A stretch of DNA of 64,000 nucleotides, from the NCBI GenBank assembly GCA_965178125.1, contig OZ237746.1:1240001-1304000 (forward strand). The letters run 5' to 3'. Both the position numbers and the translations under genes were made by a program. The DNA comes from Bilabrum cf. latius. Its lineage: Eukaryota; Bigyra: Bicosoecida; Bigyra; Bicosoecida. Shown here one piece after another: positions 23,846 to 33,872 of this stretch; position 1 is the first letter of the stretch, and every line of letters starts with the position of its first letter. The notes below the pieces were generated by a model. The model was not told where the DNA came from. It searched no databases and worked only from the letters and a program-made list of their open reading frames with translations.

Positions 23846-25531
23846 TCATCGGAACCCCGTGGACCCCGGCCTGCTGCTGACCCCGCTCCTGGCCCTGCCC
23901 CTGCCCTTGGCCCCGCCCCCACTCCCCGAGGCCCCGGAGGGCAGCGGCGGCGGGCACATCCTCGCGGTGGCGCACCCCATGGCCAGCAGAGCCCCTGCGA
24001 AGAGCATGGCCACCACGGTGCGAGCCGCCCACCGGGTGCCCAGCCCCTTGGCCTCCTCGTGCGCCTGCTGCGCCTGCTCCTTCACATGCGCCTGCACCCG
24101 CTCCAGGCGTCCCCCCAGCGCCTCCTCCGCCCTCTGCAGCCGCTCCAGCGTCTCGTCGAAGTGCCTCCCCACGGACGCAACCTTGGCCTCGAGCTCCTTG
24201 CGCAGCCCACGCACCTGGGCCCGGTCCTCCTCGGCCTGCCGCTGCAGGAACTGCACCACGCCCGCGGACCGGAGCACCTCCTCGATCTCCTCGGCCGACA
24301 TGGTCACGCCAACCCCTGCTTCTGCACCGGCCTTGCCACCCCCCTCCCCCTCGCCCTCGCCCTCGTCCCCTCCCCCCTCCTCGTTGCTATCCTCGCCCGC
24401 CTGCACCACCCCGCCCCACTCCCCGCTCTCGATGGCCCCCGCCACCCCTTTCTCCGCGAAGAAGGACAGCCACAGGGCGTCGTGCTGGTCCGTGAGGTCC
24501 CCCGTGCTGGCAGAGAGACCCACCAGGGGTCCCATTGGGGACATGCCGTCCCCCCCGCCGCTGGGGACGGCCCGCCGCCCCTCTCCCCGGGCCTGGGCCT
24601 GGGCCGCGCGCAAGTCAGCAGCCGTGACCCTGGCTCGGGCACAGTGCACCCAGCCCTGCGACGAGTCCGGGTCCGAGGGCAGCGCGTCCGGCCCCGGCCG
24701 CTGGGAAAAGTACAGCTTCAGCTGCAGCTCACCACCCACGTAGAGCGGACCCTCCCCCTTTCCCTTCCCCGTGGCCTGTGCGGCGGCCTAGGAGGCCCTG
24801 GCCCTGGGCTTAAGCGGCTCGTGCGTGAGGCGGGCCGTGACGTACTTGCCCCCCGAGCCGAACTGCCGGATCCGGGCGGAGCACTCGCTGCCCGACGGGA
24901 GGCTCGAGCCGCCGTCTGCGGCGTTCCGGTCGAACGGTGCGTTGAAATGCTTGCCATCTGAGAACGCCATTGACACGGAAGGGTACTTGCGAGCAGACTG
25001 GCGGCCGCCAGAGTTGTCAAACGTGTCGAAAAATACGCCGAGCCCGCGATACTCGGTCGAGTGGCCGAAGTTGTTGCCGTTGCGCGGCCTACCCTGCACG
25101 AGCCACAGTGCCATTCCGTCGCCAAAGTATGCCGCCGAAGTGCCTCCTATGCGCATCTGCAGGTCGATCCGCCATCTCCCGGCAAAGGCGCGCTCGCTTG
25201 GCGGATCGTGCAGCCACAGCCAGCCTCGCTGCCCCTGCTTGTTTCGGGTGAGTCTCACGCGATCATCGTCTACCTCACTGTGACCACCAATATCCCACCT
25301 GGAAAGAAGCATCAACGCTGGGTCAGGGTCGCCCTCGTTCCGCTGCTTTGCGGTGAGATCAAAGCTCATCTGGGGCACCCGCACGAGGTCTGCCTGCCTC
25401 GGTCCAGCGCCCGTGGCTGACTGGATCCATATTGCAGCAAAAATCAAGCTCGCCAGCATTGTGCCGGCGCTCATCAGTAGCCAGTGCGGCTGCGGTGCGA
25501 ATGGTCCATTTGGCGAGATGTGGTCCTTCAT
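23846..25531 (-). CDS. L-type lectin-like membrane protein
   Basis: The gene codes for 561 residues from the ATG at 25531 to TGA at 23848-23846, through one TAG at 24790-24788. An N-terminal hydrophobic segment (LLMSAGTMLASLIFAAIWI) is a signal peptide or anchor. The L-type lectin fold follows with its landmarks: YFGDGMALWLVQGR, the strongly conserved GLGVFFDTFDN, and YPSVSMAFSDG. After an Asp/Glu/Gly-rich linker there is a coiled coil (about residues 400-490) and a second membrane segment (TVVAMLFAGALLAMG). ERGIC-53/VIP36 proteins of this fold are cargo receptors for glycoproteins in the early secretory pathway, a likely role here. The C-terminal tail lacks an obvious di-lysine signal. It is divergent from the small secreted protein gene. 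Confidence 0.82.
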
Positions 25532-25701
25532 GAAGGTTCCCTCCGTGGGTTGCACCTCGGCCAAACTTTTTAGCGAGCAAATTCTGGGTATGTAAGTCGG
25601 ATATGAGAGACTAATTGTTGGCAATTAGAAATACTATCGATTAAGCATGTTTCTTGCCAGGTTGCTTCCCTGTGTCCGCAGAGTTTACTACACCGGAGCA
25701 G

Positions 25702-26221
25702 ATGCAGTCCTTGCTTGTGTGCATCGCCGCGGTGGCTACGGGAGCCTTTGCTGCCAACTGCCCAGAAATCGCAGATTATCCGCACTGCAAATTAGATTGC
25801 TATTTCGACTGGAACGTGGTCCCGCCAATCGGGTCTCACACGTGAGACTGCTGGCATGGGTTGATCAAGGTTTCGCTCGTCCCGTTCTTGAGCAAGCTAT
25901 CCCGTATTGCTCCGCCCCGCGAACTGTGCCGCCGACCTGCCGTGCAGGTTCACTTGCTAGGGAGTACCTGCCAACGAGAACGTGACAGTCCACTTCTCTG
26001 TGACGAAGCAGCCGGGCATGTCGGCCGGCGTGGGTCTGGACGTCTCGCTGAACGGGGAGAAGCTGGACGAGTACGTGCTGGAGCCGGACTCGCCGCAGAA
26101 CATCTCAGTGACAGAGAGGAATCCCCGCCCTGACGCTGGCAACTGGCAGTTCTACTTGCACAATAGGGACTGGCTCGTTTGGAAGCACGCAGATGTGCGT
26201 TTCCAGACCGACCTATTCTGA
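25702..26221 (+). CDS. Small secreted protein, unknown family
   Basis: Exons 25702-25841 and 25948-26221 are joined across a 106-bp intron (GTGAGA...GTGCAG) to give 137 residues. A signal peptide (MQSLLVCIAAVATGAFA) precedes a domain with four Cys in its N-terminal half and beta-rich stretches (NVTVHFSVTKQPG, VGLDVSLNGEKLDEYVLEP, GNWQFYLHNRDWLVW). The rhythm is that of a beta-sandwich, but I do not recognise a family. One TAG at 25958-25960 lies just after the junction (FTC-Q-GVPANE). The stop is TGA at 26219-26221. Its head-to-head position with the lectin gene may hint at a shared secretory theme, which is only an inference. Confidence 0.65.
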
Positions 26222-26754
26222 TGTTCCGATCATCACCTGCACCCCGCCCTGATAGATCGAGCGGGTGGTACCCTGCTCGCATAGGCAGTGCTGGCTACCA
26301 CTCTAGACCCGAAAGGCGGCTCACTACCGCATGATGCGTTGATCTGCTTCAAGTTGCTTGCTGAGAGGCAGCTGCTGCTCGGGGCCGCACTCGTTGCGGT
26401 GCTGCCCTGCGCGGAGCTGCGACCTGCTTGTTCTCTATAAGATTGCATCGAGCAATTTAATTTTTTTGGCATTCGCGTGGACTGATGCCTGGGTCATAGG
26501 TGCTGCAGCCTCCCTCTTCCCGCGGGGCGGGGATGATGTGAACAGACCTCGCGAGCATCTGGCCGGCCTCTGCCACCCCATCCACTGCAAATCATAGCAC
26601 TCAGTATCGCGTTTTGACGAGCTCACTCTCGAGCTGCGCATGTCCGGACCGCTTGCTTCGCTCCGACGTCGCGCCGACCAGCCCGCCCGGCGGTGGAGCA
26701 AAACCGGAAGACTCAACTTGCATGTGACGTGGCGATGCAAACGCCACTGAATTG
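26222..26754. other. Gap between secreted protein and CRY-DASH
   Basis: I see no gene I can support. The frame after the TGA at 26219 stays open to a TAA near 26438, but it has no start, no homology I recognise and is short enough to be chance. A T-rich run lies at 26455-26468. Confidence 0.4.
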
Positions 26755-28998
26755 ATGCACCGAGCTCTCCAAGCTCGTAACTCTGCATCCAGGGTTGTAA
26801 ATCATAAACTTATGTCAAGACACATGGCCCGAGCAGGGCCGCTCGGATCGAAGTCGGCGTCGTCTGCACCTGCAAGCAAGTCACCAGGAATCGTATGGTT
26901 CAAGCAGACCGACTTGCGGCTACACGACCACGAACCGCTAACTATGGCCCATGCATCCCACAGTAGTGTGGCGCATGTGTTTTGTTTTGACCCTAGATGG
27001 TTCGGTACGACCCATTTCTTCGGTTTGCCGCGCGTTGGCTTGCACAGGGCAAGGTTCATGCTCGAGTGCGTGGCCGATCTTCGCGCACAGCTGGAAGGAC
27101 GCGGTGCCCGCCTCATGATTCGTTATGGCAGGCCAGAAGATATTCTTCCCGCCGTGGCTCGATCAGTAGGTGCGACTGCGGTGTACGCACACGAGGAGGC
27201 TTGCATTGAGGAGCGAGACACGGACGCCGCGGTCGGCCGGGCGCTAGCATCCGTAGTACCAGGGTTAGGGGGGAGCTCCTCATCAGCGGCAGCAGTGGGA
27301 GGTGCCTCTGCATCGAGCGAGTCCAAAGAAGCAGCTTCGAACTGGCCGGGTGCACGGCTGGTATCCCTGTGGGGCGGCAGCACCATGTACCACATCGACG
27401 ACCTGCCCATGGACGCACGCAGGAGAGGTGAGGTACCCAACGTGTACACGCAGTTCCGCAAACTCGCGGAGAAGAACTGCGAGGTCAGGGACCCACTGCC
27501 CGCTCCGAAAGCCGAGGCAATCAGGCCAGCGCCCGAGGGGCTACAGGCCGCGGGGGTGCCGCCTGCAACCGAGGCCGTGGGGGCGGCTGTGGCGGGGGCG
27601 GCGGGGGGCTGGGGGGCGCTGCCCTCGATGGACTAGCTGGGTGTGCGTCTGCCCCCCGGGCTGGAGATGCTCGCTGGCACAGGCGGCAAAGAAATGGAGG
27701 AGGAGAAGGAGGTTGCCGCGGGAGGGGCAGCCCTCTCGGTGGAGGCCAAGGAGGACGAGCCAGGGCTGGAGGCAGGGGCAGTGGCGGTAGGAGCATCCTC
27801 CGGTGCGGGTGCATCGCACGGTGGTGCTCCTAGCGCGGATTCTCTGCTGTCAAGCGGTTGGCGGGACCCCCGCTCCGTGCTTCCGTTCGTTGGCGGCGAG
27901 TCGGCGGCGCTGTCCCGTCTGCACTCGTGGATGTGGGAGGGCGACCATCTGAGGAGATACAAGGAGACGAGGAACGGCATGGTGGGCGGGGACTACTCGA
28001 GCAAGTTCTCCCCCTGGCTCGCATTTGGGTGCATCAGCCCCCGCCTGATCCACGAGGAGGTAAGGAGGTACGAGAAGGAGAGGGTGTCCAACTCCAACAC
28101 GTACTGGCTGCTCTTCGAGCTCATCTGGAGGGACTACTTCAGGTTCGCCAGCCTCGGGTGGGGCTCTTCGCTGTTCCAACTGGGCGGTCCTCGTCGGGTG
28201 AAGCCGCACGAGACGGAGAGGCTCTGGAGGAGGGACCCGGCGCTGTTCCGGGCGTGGGCGCAGGGGCGCACTGGGTATCCGTTCGTGGACGCCAACATGC
28301 GGGAGCTGCTGCAGTCCGGGTTCATGAGCAACCGCGGGCGCTAGAACGTGGCCAGTTTTCTGGTGAAGGACATGGAGCTGGATTGGAGGCTCGGGGCGGA
28401 GTGGTTCGAGTCGCTGCTGATCGACCACGACCCGGGGGCCAACTACGGGAACTGGACCTACCAGGCCGGGGTGGGGGCTGACCCGCGGGAGGACAGGTAC
28501 TTTCTCATCCCCAAGCAGTCCCGGCAGTACGACGGCAAAGGGGCCTTCATGCGGCACTGGCTCGGGGCCGAGACGGAGGGCTGGAGCAACGAGGCGTTGC
28601 ACCAGCCGCACATCCGGGCACGGGACCTGAGGGCAATGGGGGAGGAGCCGCCCACACCGGGGCTGCCCGCGAGCAAGCGGGGCAAGGGGGGAAGAGGAGA
28701 CCCCATGCCGGACCCCAGCGCGCTGCAGGCCCCTGTGGACGGGGCCTACCCGTGGCCCGTGGTGGAGCTCATGGCCGTGAGGTCGCCCAGGGGTGGGGGT
28801 GGGGGCCGGGGGGGCGGGGGAAAGGGGGGCCGAGGCGGAGGGGGCAAGCGTGGAGGCAAGGGGGGCAAGGGGGGCCGCCGGGATTTCTCGACGCGCGCCA
28901 GTGGAGGTGCTGGAGAAGGCGAGGGTCGGGGCGGCAGGGGCGGCAAGGGGCGGCGCTCGCGTCGTGGGGGCAAGGGGCGCGTGCAGCACCTTGGGTGA
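26755..28998 (+). CDS. CRY-DASH: CRY-DASH cryptochrome/photolyase
   Basis: A single frame of 747 residues ends at TGA (28996-28998), with TAG at 27634 and 28342. The first 45 residues are basic and may be an organelle presequence. The photolyase domain starts at GIVWFKQTDLRLHDHEPL. The FAD-binding half shows GDYSSKFSPWLAFGCISPR, WLLFELIWRDYFRF, and the DASH landmark SNRGR-Q-NVASFLVKDMEL followed by WFESLLIDHDPGANYGNW and GADPREDRYFLIPKQSRQYD. DASH proteins repair pyrimidine dimers in single-stranded DNA and some sense blue light. An Ala/Gly/Glu-rich insertion of about 90 residues splits the two halves near 27535-27860. The C-terminal 80 residues are a Gly-Arg/Lys-rich tail, as in several DASH proteins, suited to nucleic-acid binding. 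Confidence 0.95.
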
Positions 28999-29142
28999 AC
29001 GAGCGGGCACGGCATGGATTCTCGGGTGTGTCTGGGTGTGGCATTCCGTGGTAGCACACGCATAGAGTATAGTATTTCACACACCTCAATCCGCTGGGAT
29101 GGGCAAGACAGACCCTTGATGCTCCACAGTCCCGTGCTCGGC

Positions 29143-29776
29143 TCACATCTTGGGCAGCTCCTTGATGGCCGGCAGCAGCTCCGAGGCCCTAGACCCAAGG
29201 CTTCCCTTGTCCGGTACCATCACCACAGAGGTGGCGCGCTTGGTTCGCGCGGCGGACCCTAGCTGTTGCTTGGACTCTACGAACACGCAGGGCACCCCCT
29301 GCTCCTCGCAGTAGATGGGGATGTGCGAGATCACGTCCTCGGGGTAAATGTCCCCGGCCAGCACCACGAGGCCCTTTCCTCCCTTTCGGATCGATTTGAT
29401 TACTTCCTTCACCCCTCGCTTCAATTCTTTTGCCAACGCAGCTGCGACGACAAGAAGGAAGCTGGGCATGCTGTAGCAACTATATTCGCTTGCTGAACAG
29501 CGAAAAGTAAGACAGCATCACTGCGTACTGGCTCTCACCCTTCTGCACAAGGCGCAACACGTCCAAACCCAGCTTCTTGCCGGCAAGAGGCTTGGCAATA
29601 TCGCTAACTATCACGGGAATCGTAGGCTCCCGGATGGATTCAGGGGCAGCATCAGCACCGGCGCCAGACGCAGCACCTGACTCTTTCTTGCTCTTCTTGG
29701 ACTTCTTCTCCTTCTTCTCCTTCTTTTCCTTCTTGTCCTTCTTACTGGAATCCTTAGGCTGCGTACGCAAGAGGCT
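29143..29776 (-). CDS. NHP2: NHP2, H/ACA snoRNP protein (5' end unresolved)
   Basis: Exons 29776-29539 and 29441-29143 are supported; the 97-bp intron starts GTGAGA and ends TCGCAG. The join gives LRLVQKAALAKELKRGVKEV, then RKGGKGLVVLAGDIYPEDVI and RTKRATSVVMV, which are diagnostic of the L7Ae-type protein NHP2. NHP2 is a core subunit of H/ACA RNPs that guide pseudouridylation, and in some lineages of telomerase. A Lys/Glu run precedes the core. The stop is TGA at 29145-29143. No ATG lies in frame after the TGA upstream of 29776, and TTTAG at 29780-29777 is a good acceptor, so a short first exon must lie between 29790 and 30050. Its position could not be fixed. Confidence 0.85.
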
Positions 29777-30059
29777 CTAAACAGAAAAGCTTCAGAATAG
29801 CCAGCAACTGCACAAGATGGTTGGCATAGCGCCATTTCTTCAGACGACCATGAAGTGCATCATTGTTGCATACCGTGGTTGCAGTTTCGCTACATTCTCA
29901 CCATTATTGGACTTGCAAAGCGAATGTATCATCTTGCAGTTCTCTTTCGCAGGTGTGATGAATGCAGTGGAGCGGTTGTAACCAAGTTGCAACCGGCTGA
30001 CATTGGCTGCTGCAGCAGCACGCGACAAAGTGCCTTCCGGGACTGACAGGCCTGATAGC

Positions 30060-30970
30060 ATGCTAAGACGAGCTGTAGCTCGCGGTGGAAGGCAGGCATT
30101 GGGATGCTTTAGGCGCACTAGCATGCAGCGAGTTGCTCCTATGCAAGTACGAACAGCATACCAAACGCTGAACAGACCAGCAGATGCAAAGGCCAAAATT
30201 CACAACGCTGACGAAGCAGGATACATGATGGACCCATCTTAGATTCAATTGTAGAAGTAGTAGGTCCTTGAAGAGGTAGATGGCGAGCTAGCCCGGCGAA
30301 ATGTGTACGAACAGGCTCAGGACGAGCTCCAGATCACCACTGGCGCGAAGGCCTTCGAAATTCGTGAGCAAGTCTCGCGCTGCCCCCTCTGGTGGTATGC
30401 TCCTGTATAGTATGTGTATTTCTGCATTGGATACTCTCGGCTCTGCACGAACCTCCATTGTCTTCGCTACCTTCGTTCGACTACGCAGTGCTGGATCGAA
30501 TCGCCTTCTTGATGCTGATCACCGACATGTTCCGGGGGGTTGCCATCGCAATGGAGCAGTGGTACAGACCCAAGGCCACCATCCTTTATCCATTCGAGAA
30601 GAACACGTACTCGCCACGATTCCGCGGGGAGCACGCCCTGCGGCGGTACCCGTCGGGCGAGGAGAGGTGCATCGCCTGCAAGCTGTGCGAGGCTATCTGC
30701 CCCGCCCAGGCCATCACTATCGAGACAGAGGCTCGCGACGACAACAGCCGGCGCACGGTCAAGTACGACATCGACATGACCAAGTGCATCTACTGCGGGT
30801 TCTGCCAGGAGTCGTGCCCCGTGGACGCCATCGTAGAGGGACCCAACTACGAGTTCGCCACGGAGACACACGAGGAGCTGCACTACGACAAGGAGAAGCT
30901 GCTGGCCAACGGGGACAGGTGGGAGAGGGCGCTGGCCCACAACATCGAGGCCGATGCGCCCTACCGATGA
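30060..30970 (+). CDS. NDUFS8: NDUFS8 (TYKY), mitochondrial complex I iron-sulfur subunit
   Basis: Exons 30060-30363 and 30489-30970 give 261 residues. The N-terminus ([19 protein letters not shown]) is a basic mitochondrial presequence. Exon 2 carries [40 protein letters not shown], and both 4Fe-4S sites, [12 protein letters not shown] and [12 protein letters not shown] (clusters N6a/N6b). The subunit passes electrons to ubiquinone in NADH dehydrogenase. The 125-bp intron starts GTGAGC and ends ACGCAG; only this donor restores phase. Four TAG codons (30240, 30252, 30258, 30261) fall within eight codons of exon 1, reading SQIQLQKQQVLEE. The presequence and linker are longer than in animals. 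It is divergent from NHP2. Confidence 0.95.
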
Positions 30971-31233
30971 ATGAAGGCATGCTTTATTGCAGGGCTGCGG
31001 AGAGATGTACCTGGGCCGCTGATTGGAAGATGCCGACCATTTCGCGTAACTTGAAGCCAAATCCGATTCTCATCCAGCATTTGGTTCGCCACGTCCGTAT
31101 GTTCCGCTGCGACCAATAGCGGCGCGGGGATGCGCGGCGAGATGCTTCGGAAGTTCACCACGCACCCCCCAATCCGCTGCACAAAAGGTGCGGCAGCTAT
31201 TCCCTCGCGTCCTGGCTGGTTTTAGCTATTACA
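30971..31233. other. Gap between NDUFS8 and desaturase
   Basis: Both genes are on the plus strand, so this holds the NDUFS8 3' end and the desaturase promoter. I see no gene here. Confidence 0.4.
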
Positions 31234-33666
31234 ATGAGTATTTCTGGGACTAAGACAGCCAAAGTTGGCTCATCGTTGGCACCCCGAGCGGCGCTGAATG
31301 CACGAGTCGGCTTTCAATCACGCAGTACTTCAGCCGTCAAGCTTGGCGCTAGTCGGTCGTGGGCGGCTGAATTCTGCGTAGTTGCAGCTCTTGGCGTCGT
31401 CTCGTATGCCTAGGCGCCAAATGTTGCTCTGGCGATAGCTTCTGGCCTGATCGGAGGGGCTGTTGCGGCGATTCTGGCGGCGCTTCCGGGACGTATCGCG
31501 ACGGCAATGCCTGCGGATGGCATGTCGAACAGCGTCTTGCTGTGGCAAACTTCGAGCTTTGTGCTATTTCTGAGCGTAGGCCTTGGAATCCCCGTCATGG
31601 AGGGCGCCATGGCGCCGTTGGGGCTGCTTCCATACGCAGCAGCCGCCCTGACGGCCTGGAACGTGCTTCTCGCCTGGCGTTTCACCGAGCCTGCACTGGC
31701 TGTCGTGGAAGATCGCATCCAGAACATGCAAAAGAATTGGGACGAAAACACTATCCGCTGCTTTGTGGAGATCGTTGGCCTCGTCGCTGGGACGAGCTTC
31801 GGCGTTGCACTCTCAGGAGCAAACGGCTCCCCTACTGTACTTGCCCGCGCAGCCATCGGTGGGATCGCCGGATTCTCACTGGCGGCCGCAGTGTTGATTT
31901 GTGCACAACTTGCATTGGATCGGCTCGACGATTCGGCTATGAAGAGCTACCGAGCGCACGCTGAGGGCATTGCAAGATTGGCAAACAAGCAGCAGGATCG
32001 CCACGACCTCAGGATTGAAGCCGAGAATCGCGCGCGCACCGCGTCGTCTCAAGGCTCGAATTCTGATTGCGAGGAAGAGGAGCAGAAGGTCGAGGATGAC
32101 GACGACCTCAGCCGTGAGTCGTCCAGCGACTCCCTGGCGATCGAGCAGGAGCGAGCAGAGCCGGTGACCGCAGCCGAGCAGCAAACCGCCCCCGTGTGCC
32201 CGATGGACGTTCCCTCTGAGAAGGACATGATCTGGAGGGAGGAGCAGGGCGTCTCGGTGCTGGTGCCCCGCGGCATCCCCTCCCGCGAGCACAGGGCCTC
32301 GGAGGCGCCGCTTCGCACTGACATCACCATGGCCGAGGTGGCGAGGCACTGCACGCGGAAGGACGCATGGATCTGCATCGAGGGGCGCGCCTACGACGTG
32401 ACGAGCTACGTGGAGCGGCACCCGGGGGGCTGGCTCCCCATCGCAGACCTGGCGGGCAAGGACGTCACGGACGCGTTCGCCAACTACCACCCCGCCGCGG
32501 TGTACGAGAAATTGCTGCCGCAGTTCTACATCGGGGACATCCAGGACTACTCGGAATCAGAATTCGTCCGGGAGCACCGCGCCATCCGGCAGGAGCTGCT
32601 GCGGGAGGGGCTGTTCGAGACCCGACCGTCCTTCTACGCGTACATGGGCGCTTGGTACGTGCTTCTCTTCTCGGCGGGCGTGTTCTTCACCGTGATGCGG
32701 CCCACCGTGGCGGAGCACATGGTGGGAGCCTTCTTCTTCGCTTTCTTCTGGCAGCAGGTGGCCTTCTTCGGGCACGACATCGGGCACAACTCGGTGTCGC
32801 ACAAGCGCGAGTCTGACCTGTGGTGGGGCATCGTGCTGGGGAACACGACCGGGGGCATCTCGTTGGCGTGGTGGAAGCGCTCGCACAACGTGCACCACGT
32901 GGTCTGCAACTCGATCGAGCACGACCCTGACATCCAGCACATGCCCATCTTCGCCGTGGACGAGGGCATCTTCGGCAAGTTCTTCTCCACCTACCACCAG
33001 AGGGAGGTGATCACGGACGCGGCCGCCCGCTTCCTGGTGCAGTTCCAGCACTGGCTGTACCTCCCGGTCATGGCCGTGGCTCGGTTCAACCTGTACGCGC
33101 AGGGCTACCTGCTGCTGCTGTCCAAGGAGAAGGTGCAGTGGAAGGCGATGGAGCTGGGCACCCTGTCCGTATTCCTCAGCTGGTTCACCGCCATGGTCTG
33201 GCTGTGCCTGGGCTCCTGGCAGGAGAGGGTGGCCTATCTGCTGCTGTCCCACGGGCTGGCTGGTCTTTTGCACGTGCAGATCACGCTGTCGCATTTCGCC
33301 GAGGACACGTACCACGGGGGGGCCTACAACGACGAGTCCGACGAGTGGTTCCGCATGCAGACCAAGACCTCGCTCAACGTGGACTGCCCCAAGTGGATGG
33401 ACTGGTTCCACGGAGGCCTGCAGTTCCAGATCGAGCACCACTTGTACCCTCGCCTGCCGAGGCACAACCTGAGGGCCGCCCGGGAGAGGGTCCGGGCCCT
33501 GTGTGCCAAGCACGGGGTGCAGTACAAGGAGATGGGATTCTTCAAGTGCGTGCTAAGGGTGCTGCAGAAGATGAAGGAGACTGCCATCAAGGCGGGCCAG
33601 CTGACGAAGGGAGACGCCGGCTTCTACGAATCGCCCCTCTACGCCGGGCTGCACGCCGAGGGCTGA
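31234..33666 (+). CDS. Cytochrome b5-fused front-end fatty-acid (or sphingolipid) desaturase
   Basis: The frame from the ATG at 31234 to TGA at 33664-33666 codes for 810 residues, with one TAG at 31411. Residues about 300-810 are a front-end desaturase: a cytochrome b5 domain with the haem motif RHPGGW near residue 394, then His boxes HDIGH (about 514), HNVHH (about 551) and QIEHH (about 732). The Q in place of the first His of box 3 is typical of delta-5/6/8 acyl and delta-8 sphingolipid desaturases. These enzymes sit in the ER membrane and help make polyunsaturated lipids. The N-terminal 250 residues are unusual: several hydrophobic segments (for example VALAIASGLIGGAVAAILAA and VLARAAIGGIAGFSLAAAVL) then an acidic linker. 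Such an extension is not part of the normal family. Regioselectivity cannot be told. Confidence 0.9.
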
Positions 33667-33872
33667 GGGAGCAAGGCCCACGAAGGGCGTCTGGGAGGAA
33701 TCTTTCGTGTTGAATGTAACCAGTCTTTGTCGTACTTGGTCAGTGGATCAACTAGCCATTGTTGCCTTATTCTCCGATAGTTTTCTGCTCCATCTGCAGT
33801 TGCTGTTGAGACCCAGCAACGGATCGCTGCGTGGAGGCCTCTGCACTTGGTCCCGCTGTTCTACCTACGCGC

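Noticed and set aside
26219-26440. UGA also being a sense codon
   Set aside because: H2B, NDUFS8, RPB8 and NHP2 end at TGA exactly where their families end; the open stretch after 26221 is only about 70 codons and is compatible with chance.
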